This document shows, piece by piece, positions 1 through 8,103 of a stretch of DNA of 64,000 nt. The DNA is from Cytophagaceae bacterium (lineage in GTDB: Bacteria; Bacteroidota; Bacteroidia; Cytophagales; Flexibacteraceae). The stretch's first letter is position 1. The number at the start of each line of letters is the position of its first letter. The DNA lies in NCBI GenBank assembly GCA_947458545.1, contig CANGYH010000001.1, forward strand, positions 868,001 through 932,000, read 5' to 3'. Position numbers and translations under genes: made by a program. The notes beneath the pieces are model-generated. The model searched no databases and had not been told where the DNA came from. It worked only from the letters and a program-made list of their open reading frames with translations.

Positions 1-246
1 GAAAGAGCGGGTATTGCGTACGGAGATGTGCTGGTGTCTGTGGCTGGCAAAAAGCTGACGGAGCCTTACAAAGAAGACGAGTTTGCCTTTACCGAAGGCC
101 AGACGGTGCCCGTAGAAGTGCTGCGCCAAGGCCAGCCGATGACGTTCAATCTGGCTGTGGCCCCGAGCCAGCGGATGCGCTGGCAGATAGGCTGGAGCGG
201 CAACAAGACACCCAAAACCCTGAAGGGTTGGGTGGAGAAGCGGTAG
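1..246 (+). CDS. C-terminal PDZ domain of an M61-type (glycyl aminopeptidase-like) protease, 5'-truncated by the window
   Basis: The frame is open from the first base and ends with TAG at 244-246, so only about the last 81 residues are present. The opening residues ERAGIAYGDVLVSVAGKKL have the glycine-aspartate-valine-leucine pattern of a PDZ carboxylate-binding strand. The following VPVEVLRQGQPMTFNLAVAP is the closing strand pair, after which there is a short basic tail. This arrangement, a PDZ domain at the very end of the protein, is typical of M61 peptidases in Bacteroidota, but the HExxH catalytic part lies outside the window. Another PDZ-containing protease is possible. A GTG at 28 is internal to the domain and is not the start. 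Confidence 0.6.
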   Translation, partial: ERAGIAYGDVLVSVAGKKLTEPYKEDEFAFTEGQTVPVEVLRQGQPMTFNLAVAPSQRMRWQIGWSGNKTPKTLKGWVEKR

Positions 247-261
247 GATGATGGTCTTTTG

Positions 262-374
262 GCTATTAGCCTAATATTACGCCAGGGGCGCACCCCCTCA
301 CCTCCCACCCCCCTTCTCTGCTCAAAGCGCAGAATCCCTCCAGGGGAGAGGGGGAGCAAAACGTTGTTAGGCTA
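262..374. repeat. Intergenic structured element with 8-bp inverted ends and a C-rich/G-rich core
   Basis: TAGCCTAA at 267-274 is matched by its exact inverse TTAGGCTA at 367-374. Between them is a C-rich tract (about 289-320) and a complementary GGGGAGAGGGGG stretch (about 342-353), with TCTGC/GCAGA pairing in the middle, so the whole segment can fold. The first 25 bases (262-286) recur with 21 of 25 identities at 5593-5617. It lies just downstream of a stop codon. It could be a dispersed repeat or a large terminator-like structure; no gene is seen in it. Confidence 0.4.
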
Positions 375-394
375 TTTGTGAAATTACCGTCAAC

Positions 395-2116
395 CTACCG
401 GCCTATGTCGGCAGCCTTCTTAAGGAAAACGAAGCCGTTGCGGCGGCCGGTTTCTTGCAGGAGGGGGTAGCGTTGCCAGGTTTGCTGCTCGGTTACTTTC
501 GAGATGACATAGACCGGGCGATCTGACGGTTGGGTGAGGAGTGAGTCTGCCCAGCGGTCTGGTATAAAGGTGAAGCTTTGGGCATAGGCGGCATTTGGGG
601 CTTGCTCTGGCCGGAGTTGGGCATAAAACATGGGCGCATACGAGCGATAGCCCAGGGGTAGCACATAGCCTTGTTTGCCCTGCAACCCTTGCTGCCAGGC
701 AATGGCTGCTCCTTGAGACAGGGCCTCGGCTCGGCCGATGTATGCCCAGAGCACCAGCATTACTGTTAGGGCCGTCCCACCGAAGAGCGTCCACATAGCC
801 TGGAGAAGTCTGGCACGGTTGAGCAGCGCGATGGCCATGCACGGCACCCCGATGGCCCACAGGCCTACGGCGGGCTCTAGGCCAGTGAAGTGCATATCGG
901 CCAGGGCGTCTAGGTTGGCTTGGGCAAACGGGTCTTCCGCGAGCAAGGGTTTGACGACCTCGGCATAGTGGGCCAGCAGCGGGAAGGCCAGGCAGGCCAG
1001 GCCAAGGATGCTGCCGACAAGTATCCAGCCCGCCTTGGCATATCCAGGCACCCGCAGGCGCTGCTCTACGATTGCTTGCACGGCCAGCGCCGCTCCAAAG
1101 GTGAGCGGCGGGTAGCAGAGTGAGCTGTAGTGGACAATCTTGCTCTTGACGATGCTAAAGACTACCAGCACCACCCAGAAGAGGATTTGCATCAACGGCC
1201 AGAAAGCGTGCAGATCTTGATGGTGGGTTAAGGTTGGGCCTGCGGCTGGCCCTAAGAGCTGGCCAGGTTTGCGGGCTGTAAGCGCCCGGATAAAAAGAAA
1301 CGAGGCGGGGAAGCACCCAAATAGTAGCACCACAACGTGGTAACCCGGGAAGCCGCCGTGGCCGGCGTCTTCTGTTTGGGCCAGGCGGGTTTGGTAGGCG
1401 GTAAACTGCTCTAGGAGGGTAGCATCGTATTGGCGGGCATAGGCCCCTACCCAGAGGCCGGGTACCAGGACTGCAAGGCCCGCAAAGAGCAAAAGCCCCG
1501 CCCAGGCAAAGTGTATGCGGAACCGATGCACCAGGGCCCAGTAAAAGAACGCCGTGAGCCCGATAAGCAGCAGCGCCACCGGCCCCTTGGTAAGTACGGC
1601 CAGCCCTGCCGCCAACCCACCGAAGGCTATGGCTGCCCAGCCCCCCTCGCCTCGCTGCCGGGCCTGGGTATGGAAGAAAAGGCCCAAGAGGCTCCAGAAG
1701 ATGAGCAGGTTCCACCACGGGTCTATAAGGCCAGAGCGGAGGTAGAATTGCGGCAGCACTGACCCCAGGTACACCAGCGGCCACCACAGTTGCAGGCCTG
1801 GCCCTTGCAGACGCTTACCCAACCAAGCCAAGGTGCAAACGGTGGCCACCGAGCATAGGGCGGCGTTGGGGAATCGGGCCGCAAACTCGCCAACCCCAAA
1901 AAGGTGCATGGCTGCGGCTTGCATCCAGAAGAAGAGAGGCGGCTTTTCCCAGAAGGGCAAGAAGTTGATGGTGGGCTGGATGTAGTTGCCGCGGACGAGC
2001 ATCTCGCGGGCGGCCTCGGCGAAGTTGATCTCGTCCCAGTCGAAGAGGTGGACGGCTCCGCAGAAGGGCAGCACCAGGGCCAGCGTGGCCGCCGCGAGCC
2101 AGAAGTAAAACCGCAT
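395..2116 (-). CDS. ArnT/PMT-like membrane glycosyltransferase (GT-C fold)
   Basis: A 573-residue integral membrane protein with about a dozen hydrophobic segments. Near the N terminus it has FDWDEINFAEAAREM followed by FWEKPPLFFWM. These are the acidic catalytic DE motif of the first periplasmic loop and the EKPPL motif typical of ArnT/PMT-family enzymes that move sugars from a polyprenyl-phosphate donor to lipid or protein acceptors outside the inner membrane. The C-terminal third is a small soluble periplasmic-type domain. The ATG at 2116 is preferred over an in-frame TTG at 2125. It stands alone, so the acceptor cannot be inferred; lipid A or a surface glycan are the usual targets of the family. 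Confidence 0.75.
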   Translation of the reverse strand: MRFYFWLAAATLALVLPFCGAVHLFDWDEINFAEAAREMLVRGNYIQPTINFLPFWEKPPLFFWMQAAAMHLFGVGEFAARFPNAALCSVATVCTLAWLGKRLQGPGLQLWWPLVYLGSVLPQFYLRSGLIDPWWNLLIFWSLLGLFFHTQARQRGEGGWAAIAFGGLAAGLAVLTKGPVALLLIGLTAFFYWALVHRFRIHFAWAGLLLFAGLAVLVPGLWVGAYARQYDATLLEQFTAYQTRLAQTEDAGHGGFPGYHVVVLLFGCFPASFLFIRALTARKPGQLLGPAAGPTLTHHQDLHAFWPLMQILFWVVLVVFSIVKSKIVHYSSLCYPPLTFGAALAVQAIVEQRLRVPGYAKAGWILVGSILGLACLAFPLLAHYAEVVKPLLAEDPFAQANLDALADMHFTGLEPAVGLWAIGVPCMAIALLNRARLLQAMWTLFGGTALTVMLVLWAYIGRAEALSQGAAIAWQQGLQGKQGYVLPLGYRSYAPMFYAQLRPEQAPNAAYAQSFTFIPDRWADSLLTQPSDRPVYVISKVTEQQTWQRYPLLQETGRRNGFVFLKKAADIGR

Positions 2117-2145
2117 AGGCAACAAAGTTGGGGCCTGCCTGCCTG

Positions 2146-2181
2146 AAAAAGACAGAAGCCCCGGCGTTGGCCGGGGCTTCT
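2146..2181 (-). terminator. Rho-independent terminator after the 181-residue lipoprotein gene
   Basis: A 12-bp perfect stem (2154-2165 with 2170-2181, arm AGAAGCCCCGGC) with a 4-base loop. On the minus strand it is followed by GTCTTTTT (2146-2153). Confidence 0.8.
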
Positions 2182-2204
2182 GTTGGGTTGGAGCGGGCTT
2201 GGGC

Positions 2205-2750
2205 CTACTTCTCGAACTTAACGTCGATGGTTACGGCACCGTCGAAGTTGGTCGAGGCATTTACGTTGCTGACATAGATGAGGCCAGACTTGTTCTCTGC
2301 ATTGAGGAACGAGTACACTTTGCCTTGCTCTACGCCTTGAGAGGCGCTAGCACCAGCCTGAGCGGCTACGAAGCCGTTTGACACGGTGTCAAACTGGGCT
2401 TTTGTTAGGGTTGTGAGCGAGAAAAGGGTGTTGCGGTTTACGGTAACTACACGCGTCAGGCCAGCGCCACGGCGGGCAGCGGGGGCCAAGAAGGTAGGCG
2501 TACCGGTTTGGCTCAGGTTAGCGAAGGTGATGTCCACCTTGTTGTTTACAAAACCGGCAGAGTCGCCTGTAACGTACACGGCACCTGTAGTGGGAGAGAA
2601 GAAAGAGCCTGCGTTGTTGCGCTGCGCACCCAACAGCTTGGCTGTCCAAGAGGTAGGCAACACTTTGGTTGGGCCGTTTTCGTTGTCATCGCCGCAGGCG
2701 GTGGTAAACAGCATGCCGGCACAGGCGGCAAGAACGAGTAGTTTTTTCAT
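2205..2750 (-). CDS. Secreted lipoprotein of unknown function, 181 residues
   Basis: The N terminus MKKLLVLAACAGMLFTTAC is a short signal peptide ending in a lipobox. The cysteine is followed by GDDNENG, an acidic stretch that in Bacteroidota acts as an export signal directing lipoproteins to the cell surface. The mature part is predicted to be mostly beta strand and contains SFFSPTTGAVYVTGDSAGF and ITFANLSQTGTP. I do not recognise an enzymatic motif. It is monocistronic: a TACATTTG promoter element lies upstream and a strong terminator downstream. It is probably a small surface-exposed beta-sandwich lipoprotein, but the function is unknown. Confidence 0.8.
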   Translation of the reverse strand: MKKLLVLAACAGMLFTTACGDDNENGPTKVLPTSWTAKLLGAQRNNAGSFFSPTTGAVYVTGDSAGFVNNKVDITFANLSQTGTPTFLAPAARRGAGLTRVVTVNRNTLFSLTTLTKAQFDTVSNGFVAAQAGASASQGVEQGKVYSFLNAENKSGLIYVSNVNASTNFDGAVTIDVKFEK

Positions 2751-2809
2751 AAACTAAACAGATACAGGGGAAATCTGAAAAGGCTTAACGCTGTGAATCA
2801 ACGTCTCCA

Positions 2810-2817
2810 CAAATGTA
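2810..2817 (-). promoter_or_regulatory. Bacteroidota -7 element TACATTTG upstream of the 2205-2750 lipoprotein gene
   Basis: On the minus strand the sequence reads TACATTTG, matching the TAnnTTTG consensus of Bacteroidota sigma-A. It is 59 bases from the ATG. No clear -33 TTG lies at ideal spacing. Confidence 0.45.
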
Positions 2818-2882
2818 TGCGACGACGATGCAACTAGCCCGCTTGAACGCAAGGCAGGGCGATTGGTTGTAGCTTTACAGGT

Positions 2883-3023
2883 ATGTTTAGACCTGCTATG
2901 GGCCAGGCGTTTTGCGCTCTGGTGCTGGTATTACTTTTATTAAGTAGCTGTGCATCAAACAGAAACAGACCAAGACGCATCCCGCCGGGCGGGCCTATCC
3001 CCTGCCCGATTAAAGATTGTTAA
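2883..3023 (+). CDS. Very small lipoprotein, 46 residues
   Basis: The frame from ATG 2883 reads MFRPAMGQAFCALVLVLLLL then SSC, followed by ASNRNRPRRIPPGGPIP and CPIKDC before TAA at 3021. This is a complete signal peptide with an Arg n-region, a leucine-rich h-region and a LSSC lipobox, and then only about 29 mature residues, basic and proline-rich with two further cysteines. Short lipoproteins of this build are common in Bacteroidota and are usually missed by gene callers. An alternative in-frame ATG at 2898 lacks the positive charge, so 2883 is favoured. It lies in an otherwise empty 470-bp interval. The function is unknown. Confidence 0.6.
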   Translation: MFRPAMGQAFCALVLVLLLLSSCASNRNRPRRIPPGGPIPCPIKDC

Positions 3024-3223
3024 ATGGGTGCCAGGGCCTGGGCTAACCGAGGCCACGGAGCGTTGTAGGTGCAAGGCAGAGGTCGCCAGGCTGCTTTACC
3101 AACGGTTGCGGGCCTTGGCAGCGCGTAAGGTTTGGCGTTAAACTTGCACTGCAATTGGCAGCCTGCCCAGCGCTGGCCCGGCCAAGATCCTCCTTGGAAT
3201 TACACTCATTAGCTAAAAACTGT

Positions 3224-5542
3224 ATGCGCAAGCCTCTGGCTTGGTTGTTGGCAATTTTGCCCGCCGCCACCGTATTTGCCCAAAGCGGAAAGCAGGCCAC
3301 CCCTGCCCAAGCTGCCGCCAAAGACAATACTCCGATCCTTACGATAGGTACGGTGCAGGTCCCTTACTCGGAGTTTGAGTACGTCTATAAGAAGAACAAT
3401 GCCAATGCCGACGACGCTTTCTCTGAAAAGAGCGTGCGCGAGTATGTGGACCTGTACTCTAAGTTTAAGCTGAAGGTGATGGACGCCGAGCGACTGCGGC
3501 TCGATACCGCGGCCGGCTTTAAGACCGAGCTGGATGGCTACCGCCGCCAACTGGCACAGCCCTACCTGACAGAGAAGGCCGTAACCGAAAAGCTGGTGCG
3601 TGAGGCCTATGACCGCATGAAAGAAGAGGTGCGGGCCCAGCATATCCTCATCAACGTGGATGCGCAGGCAGACCCGAAGGATTCGGCCAAGGCGTTTGCT
3701 AAGATTCAGGACATCCGCCGCCGGGCACTGGCCGGGGAGTCTTTTGAGAAGCTGGCCAAGGAGTACAGCGAAGACCCCTCTGCCAAGCAGAATGGTGGAG
3801 ACCTGGGCTATTTCTCGGCCATGCAGATGGTGTATCCTTTTGAGAACGCTGCCTTTGCTACAGCCAAGGGGCAGATCAGCCAGCCAGTGCGGACCCGGTT
3901 TGGGTACCACATCGTGAAAGTGCTAGACCGCCGCCCAAGCCAGGGGCAGGTGCAGGTGGCTCACATCATGGTGAAGGCCAACCCAGGTATGCCTGCCGAC
4001 GACTCAGTGGCAGCCGTAAAGAAGATCAACGAGATTTATCAAAAGGTAACCACAGGCAAAGAGAACTGGAGCCTGACGGCAGCCACCTTCTCTGAAGACC
4101 CGGGCAGCAAGACACAGGGCGGGCAACTGCCGATGTTCGGCTCTGGGCAGATGATCCCTGAGTTTGAAGAGGTAGCCTTTGCCATGCGAGACACGGGAAC
4201 GATCAGCAAGCCTTTCCAGACGCCGTACGGTTGGCACATTGTGAAGCTGCTGGCGCGCAAGCCGCTGGAAAAGTTTGAGGAGCTGGAGCCTACGCTGAAG
4301 TCTCGCGTCGGGCGCGACTCTCGCGCAGAGCTGAACAAAACGGCCCTGCTGGCCCGCTTGCGCAAAGAGAACAATCTGAAAGAGATGCCCAAGGTAAAGG
4401 CCAAGGCGCTGGCCAAAGGCGACACCTCTCTGCTGACAGCGCGGTGGCGCTATAAGCGGGCAGATAAGCTCAACAAAGAGGTGTTGTTCAGCATCAATGG
4501 TGAGACGCGGACGGTGGAAGACTTCTTTACCTACGTGGAAAGCAACCAGGCCGAAAACCGCAAGAGCAGCCCAGACTATCAGATGCAACTGGCCTACAAC
4601 ACCTACGTGGACGACCAGATGATGAAGTACGAGGAGAAGCACCTGGCCGACAAGTACGAGGACTACCGGATGCTGATGAAGGAGTACCGCGATGGCATCT
4701 TACTATTCACGCTGATGGACCAGAAAGTGTGGACAAAGGCGCTGGAAGACACGGCCGGGCTGAAGAAGTTTCACGAAGGCAATAAGGGCAACTACCGCTG
4801 GGACCGCCGCGCCGTGGCAACAATCTACAACGTGGCCAACGCCAAGACGCTGGAAGAGGTGAAGAAGCGCGCCGCCGTGCGCCGGTATTCTGTAAACGAG
4901 CCTGCCAAGCAAACCATTAGCTACGACCTGAACGCCTTTACCTTGACGGCGAAGCAGATGGTAGAGGTACGCTCGATTGCGTTTAACCTACGCAACGACG
5001 ATAACCTGACGGCCGACATCAGCGGATTTGCCTTTGCAGGCGAGAAGCCCGGCGTAAGCCGCAAGCGGGCCAAGATGGTGCAAGACAGCCTGGTGAAGCT
5101 CGGTATCGCCGCTGACAGGGTAACGGTGAAAGATGGTGGGGTGCTACCCAAAACAGGCAAGGCCGAAGAAAGCCGCAAGGTAGATGTAGCCTACTACAGC
5201 AAGAGCCTTAAGGCGCTGGAGCGCAACATGAACCTAAACTCTCCGCTGGCGGTGCAGATTACGGAGGGCAAGTTTCAGAAGGGCGACAACCCTGTGCTGG
5301 ACAAGCTGACCTGGCGCGTAGGCGACTTTACCATTCTGGATGACCCAAGCGGCAAAGGACGGGTTACGTATGTTGTTATCTCTGCCGTTGAGGAGCCTCG
5401 GCTGAAGACGCTGGACGAAGCCCGTGGCCTGGTTATCTCTGACTACCAAAATGAGCTGGAACGCACCTGGATTGAAGGGCTAAAGAAGGAGTTTCCGGTG
5501 ACGGTCCACGAGCCGCAGGTTAAGAAGCTGGTGCGGAAATAA
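3224..5542 (+). CDS. Periplasmic peptidyl-prolyl isomerase/chaperone with two parvulin domains and an OmpA-like segment
   Basis: A 772-residue SurA-like folding factor for outer-membrane proteins. The ATG at 3224 is chosen because it opens a signal peptide (MRKPLAWLLAILPAATVFAQ); longer in-frame starts do not. After an N-terminal helical region there are two consecutive rotamase domains. The first runs from about residue 138 (RAQHILINV ... GGDLGYFS ... FGYHIVKV) and the second from about residue 243 (VAHIMVKA ... GGQLPMFGSGQMIPEFE ... YGWHIVKLL). Around residues 595-660 there is an OmpA-like stretch (ISGFAFAGEK, SRKRAKMVQDSLVKLGI, ESRKVDVAYY) embedded in the helical C-terminal part. The gene is monocistronic with a terminator downstream. 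The isomerase call is firm; the role of the embedded segment is inferred. Confidence 0.88.
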   Translation: MRKPLAWLLAILPAATVFAQSGKQATPAQAAAKDNTPILTIGTVQVPYSEFEYVYKKNNANADDAFSEKSVREYVDLYSKFKLKVMDAERLRLDTAAGFKTELDGYRRQLAQPYLTEKAVTEKLVREAYDRMKEEVRAQHILINVDAQADPKDSAKAFAKIQDIRRRALAGESFEKLAKEYSEDPSAKQNGGDLGYFSAMQMVYPFENAAFATAKGQISQPVRTRFGYHIVKVLDRRPSQGQVQVAHIMVKANPGMPADDSVAAVKKINEIYQKVTTGKENWSLTAATFSEDPGSKTQGGQLPMFGSGQMIPEFEEVAFAMRDTGTISKPFQTPYGWHIVKLLARKPLEKFEELEPTLKSRVGRDSRAELNKTALLARLRKENNLKEMPKVKAKALAKGDTSLLTARWRYKRADKLNKEVLFSINGETRTVEDFFTYVESNQAENRKSSPDYQMQLAYNTYVDDQMMKYEEKHLADKYEDYRMLMKEYRDGILLFTLMDQKVWTKALEDTAGLKKFHEGNKGNYRWDRRAVATIYNVANAKTLEEVKKRAAVRRYSVNEPAKQTISYDLNAFTLTAKQMVEVRSIAFNLRNDDNLTADISGFAFAGEKPGVSRKRAKMVQDSLVKLGIAADRVTVKDGGVLPKTGKAEESRKVDVAYYSKSLKALERNMNLNSPLAVQITEGKFQKGDNPVLDKLTWRVGDFTILDDPSGKGRVTYVVISAVEEPRLKTLDEARGLVISDYQNELERTWIEGLKKEFPVTVHEPQVKKLVRK

Positions 5543-5570
5543 CAAGGTACCAACGAAGCCTGAAACAGAT

Positions 5571-5626
5571 AGCCACCTGGTAGATTTAGACCGCTAATAG
5601 CCTAAATTTATGCCAGGTGGCTTTTA
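5571..5626 (+). terminator. Terminator with large loop after the parvulin chaperone gene
   Basis: AGCCACCTGG (5571-5580) pairs with CCAGGTGGCT (5613-5622) and is followed by TTTT. The 32-base loop carries the copy of the 25-base repeat also seen at 262-286. Confidence 0.6.
5593..5617 (+). repeat. Second copy of the 25-base intergenic repeat
   Basis: Aligned without gaps to 262-286 it matches at 21 of 25 positions, sharing TAGCCTAA and GCCAGG. It lies inside the loop and 3' arm of the terminator at 5571-5626. Confidence 0.4.
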
Positions 5627-5645
5627 ACTTAGTGGCACTCCTGCC

Positions 5646-5653
5646 TATATTTG
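5646..5653 (+). promoter_or_regulatory. Bacteroidota -7 element TATATTTG for rpmH-rnpA
   Basis: TATATTTG fits TAnnTTTG and lies 23 bases before the rpmH ATG, directly after a terminator. This is the right place for the promoter of the rpmH transcript. Confidence 0.6.
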
Positions 5654-5676
5654 CACCCCGATTCGGATAGACCGCG

Positions 5677-5832
5677 ATGAAACGTACCTACCAACCTTCC
5701 CGCCGCAAGCGCGTCAACAAGCACGGTTTCCGCAGCCGTATGGCTACCGTTGCAGGCCGCAAAGTGCTTGCCCGCCGCCGCGCCCGTGGCCGCAAGCGCC
5801 TCACCGTATCTGACGCCAAGAGCACCAAATAA
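5677..5832 (+). CDS. rpmH: 50S ribosomal protein L34
   Basis: A 51-residue, very basic protein beginning [20 protein letters not shown] and continuing [20 protein letters not shown]. This is the nearly invariant L34 sequence. It is part of the large ribosomal subunit. It precedes rnpA by 92 bases, the widespread rpmH-rnpA order, and has its own TATATTTG promoter element upstream. Confidence 0.97.
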   Translation: MKRTYQPSRRKRVNKHGFRSRMATVAGRKVLARRRARGRKRLTVSDAKSTK

Positions 5833-5924
5833 GGCCGGTGCCACCCCCTAGCCGCGAGCTAAAGCACGCGGTAGCATAAGGAGGTAGGCTGGTCTGCTGC
5901 CGGTGGTTATGGCTTTGGCTATAC

Positions 5925-6350
5925 ATGTCTGAGCGGTTACCCAAAGAATTTCGCCTGTCAGGTCTGACGAAGACTGACAGGCTTTTTCGTTTAGGGCAGT
6001 CGCTCAAGGCGTGGCCCTTTAAACTGGTATACCTGCTGGAGCCAGCGGCTGGGCCTGCCCTACCCCAGGTTTTATTTTCGGTGCCCAAGCGCCAGCACAA
6101 GCGGGCCACAGAGCGCAATCTGATACGGCGCCGCTGCCGCGAGGCTTACAGAAAGCAAGTGCGCTTGCACCTGCTACCTGCCGTGCAGACCCGGGGCCAG
6201 GCGCTGCTGCTGGCCTTTATTTACACCGGGGGCAAAACAAGTGTGAGCGCGGCCGACTTAGAAAAGAAATTATCTGGGGCATTGAAGCGTTTAGCCTTAG
6301 AACTGGCACCGCCCTCACAGAACACAGGCGCAGAGCCTGCGCCGAATTAG
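5925..6350 (+). CDS. rnpA: Ribonuclease P protein component
   Basis: The 141-residue basic protein subunit of RNase P, which helps the catalytic RNA cut 5' leaders from pre-tRNAs. The family signature is clear: RLFRLGQSLKAWPFKLVYL near the N terminus, VLFSVPKRQHKRATERNLIR for substrate and RNA contact, and RRRCREAYRKQ in the conserved RNR helix. It follows rpmH in the usual order. The C-terminal tail (about 12 residues rich in Pro and Ala) is longer than average. No yidD follows; an S41 protease gene follows instead. Confidence 0.95.
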   Translation: MSERLPKEFRLSGLTKTDRLFRLGQSLKAWPFKLVYLLEPAAGPALPQVLFSVPKRQHKRATERNLIRRRCREAYRKQVRLHLLPAVQTRGQALLLAFIYTGGKTSVSAADLEKKLSGALKRLALELAPPSQNTGAEPAPN

Positions 6351-6403
6351 GCTTTGCCAGCTACAATTTGCAAATCAATCCCATACCAGAGACAAACCGC
6401 CCT

Positions 6404-8071
6404 TTGAAAACACCCCTGCGCCGCCCTCTGCTGCTTGCTGCCGGCAGTATTGCTTTGCTGGGCCTGGGCCTGATGGCCGCCCGCCCCGCCGAGCGCTACT
6501 TTGACATTGCCAAGAACCTGGACATCTTCGCCACGCTCTACAAAGAGGTGAATACTTACTATGTGGACGAGGTGAACCCCAATACGCTGATGAAAGAAGG
6601 CATCGACAAGATGCTGGAGAGCCTGGATCCGTACACGAACTATATTCCGGAAGACGAGATTGAGGACTTTCGGACTATGACGACGGGGCAGTATGCGGGC
6701 ATCGGATCCATCATCGGGCGTCGGAAAGAGCGGCCTACGGTGCTGATGAACTACGATGGGTACCCGGCACAGAAGGCAGGTATACTGATTGGTGATGAGG
6801 TGCTGGAGGTGGACGGCATCGACGTGGCCAAACGCGGCGGGGTGGACATCAGCAAGCTGCTGAAAGGGCAGGCTGGCACCAAGGTGAAGCTAAAGCTGCG
6901 CCGCCCCGGCAAAGAGACGCCCTTTGTGGTAGATCTGACCCGGGAGCGAATCAAAATCAACAACGTGCCTTACCACGGCATGATTGGGGCCGACATTGGT
7001 TACATCCAACTGAAAGACTTTAACCAGGATGCCGGGCGCGATGTGAAGAAAGCCTTGGTGGATCTGAAGGAGAAAGGGGCCAAATCTATCGTGCTGGACC
7101 TGCGGGATAACCCCGGCGGCCTGCTGCACGAGGCTGTGAACATCTGTAACCTGTTTTTGCCCAAAGACCTGGAGATGGTCTCGACCAAAGGCAAGGTGTC
7201 TGACTGGAACAAGCAGTACCGGTCGCTGTCGGCCCCGGTGGATACCGCCATTCCGGTTGCGGTGCTGGTGAACAATTACTCGGCGTCGGCCTCAGAGATT
7301 GTGAGCGGGGTGATGCAGGACTATGACCGGGGTGTTTTGATTGGCATCCGCACCTATGGAAAGGGCCTGGTGCAAACCACCCGCCCGCTGAGCTACAACA
7401 GCACGCTGAAGGTGACGACGGCCAAGTACTACATCCCCAGTGGCCGGTGCATCCAGTCTATTGATTACAGCCGCCGCAGCTCAGAGGGCAAGGCACTGAC
7501 GATAGCCGATTCGGCACGGGCGGCATTTAAGACGCGGCGCGGGCGGCCGGTGTACGACGGTGGCGGCGTATCTCCGGATATGGAGGTGAAGCCCCCTACC
7601 CTGACGCCCATTGCCCAGAGCCTGGTGGCCAAGGGGTTGATTTTTGACTATGCTACAGAGTATCGCCTGGCGCACCCAACGGCCCCTGCCGTAGATAAGT
7701 TCGGCATTGACGATGCGGAGTATGCCCGCTTTGTAAAGTGGGTGAGCGGCAAAGACTACGACTACACCACCAAGGTAGAAACAACGCTTTCAGACCTGGA
7801 AGAGACGGCCAAGAAGGAGAATTACTACGCCGACATTAAGGACCAGATCGAAAGCCTGCGCCGCAAGATGACCCACAACAAAGACCAGGATCTTGCCAAG
7901 AACCGGACCGAGATCACTGAGCTGCTTGAGCAGGAAATCTTATCGCGCTACTACCTGGAGCGGGGCATCAAAGAGGCCAGCTTTGACAGCGACCCTCAGT
8001 TGCTAGAGGCCTTGGCGGTATTGCGCAGCCCGGCCCGCTATCAGGGCATTTTGGCGGGGAAGAGCAAGTAG
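6404..8071 (+). CDS. S41 family C-terminal processing peptidase (CtpA-like)
   Basis: A 555-residue serine protease of the envelope. After a membrane anchor (about residues 8-25) comes a helical region, then a PDZ domain (GYPAQKAGILIGDEVLEVDG). The protease core follows with GYIQLKDFNQDAG, the substrate-binding DLRDNPGGLLHEAV, the nucleophile in NYSASASEIVSG and the general-base lysine in TYGKGLVQ. A C-terminal helical region of about 150 residues follows. There is no ATG at the start: TTG at 6404 (MKTPLRRPLLLAAG) is preferred because it begins with a charged n-region, although TTG at 6368 is also open. The rnpA-S41 order is common in Bacteroidota. Confidence 0.9.
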   Translation: MKTPLRRPLLLAAGSIALLGLGLMAARPAERYFDIAKNLDIFATLYKEVNTYYVDEVNPNTLMKEGIDKMLESLDPYTNYIPEDEIEDFRTMTTGQYAGIGSIIGRRKERPTVLMNYDGYPAQKAGILIGDEVLEVDGIDVAKRGGVDISKLLKGQAGTKVKLKLRRPGKETPFVVDLTRERIKINNVPYHGMIGADIGYIQLKDFNQDAGRDVKKALVDLKEKGAKSIVLDLRDNPGGLLHEAVNICNLFLPKDLEMVSTKGKVSDWNKQYRSLSAPVDTAIPVAVLVNNYSASASEIVSGVMQDYDRGVLIGIRTYGKGLVQTTRPLSYNSTLKVTTAKYYIPSGRCIQSIDYSRRSSEGKALTIADSARAAFKTRRGRPVYDGGGVSPDMEVKPPTLTPIAQSLVAKGLIFDYATEYRLAHPTAPAVDKFGIDDAEYARFVKWVSGKDYDYTTKVETTLSDLEETAKKENYYADIKDQIESLRRKMTHNKDQDLAKNRTEITELLEQEILSRYYLERGIKEASFDSDPQLLEALAVLRSPARYQGILAGKSK

Positions 8072-8103
8072 AGCTGCGGGTAGTGAAGGAGTAAACCTTA
8101 GAC

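Noticed and set aside
2950-3141. A 63-residue plus-strand frame overlapping the small lipoprotein
   Set aside because: It overlaps the 46-residue lipoprotein in another frame and shows no signal or motif, whereas the lipoprotein frame has a full signal peptide and lipobox.
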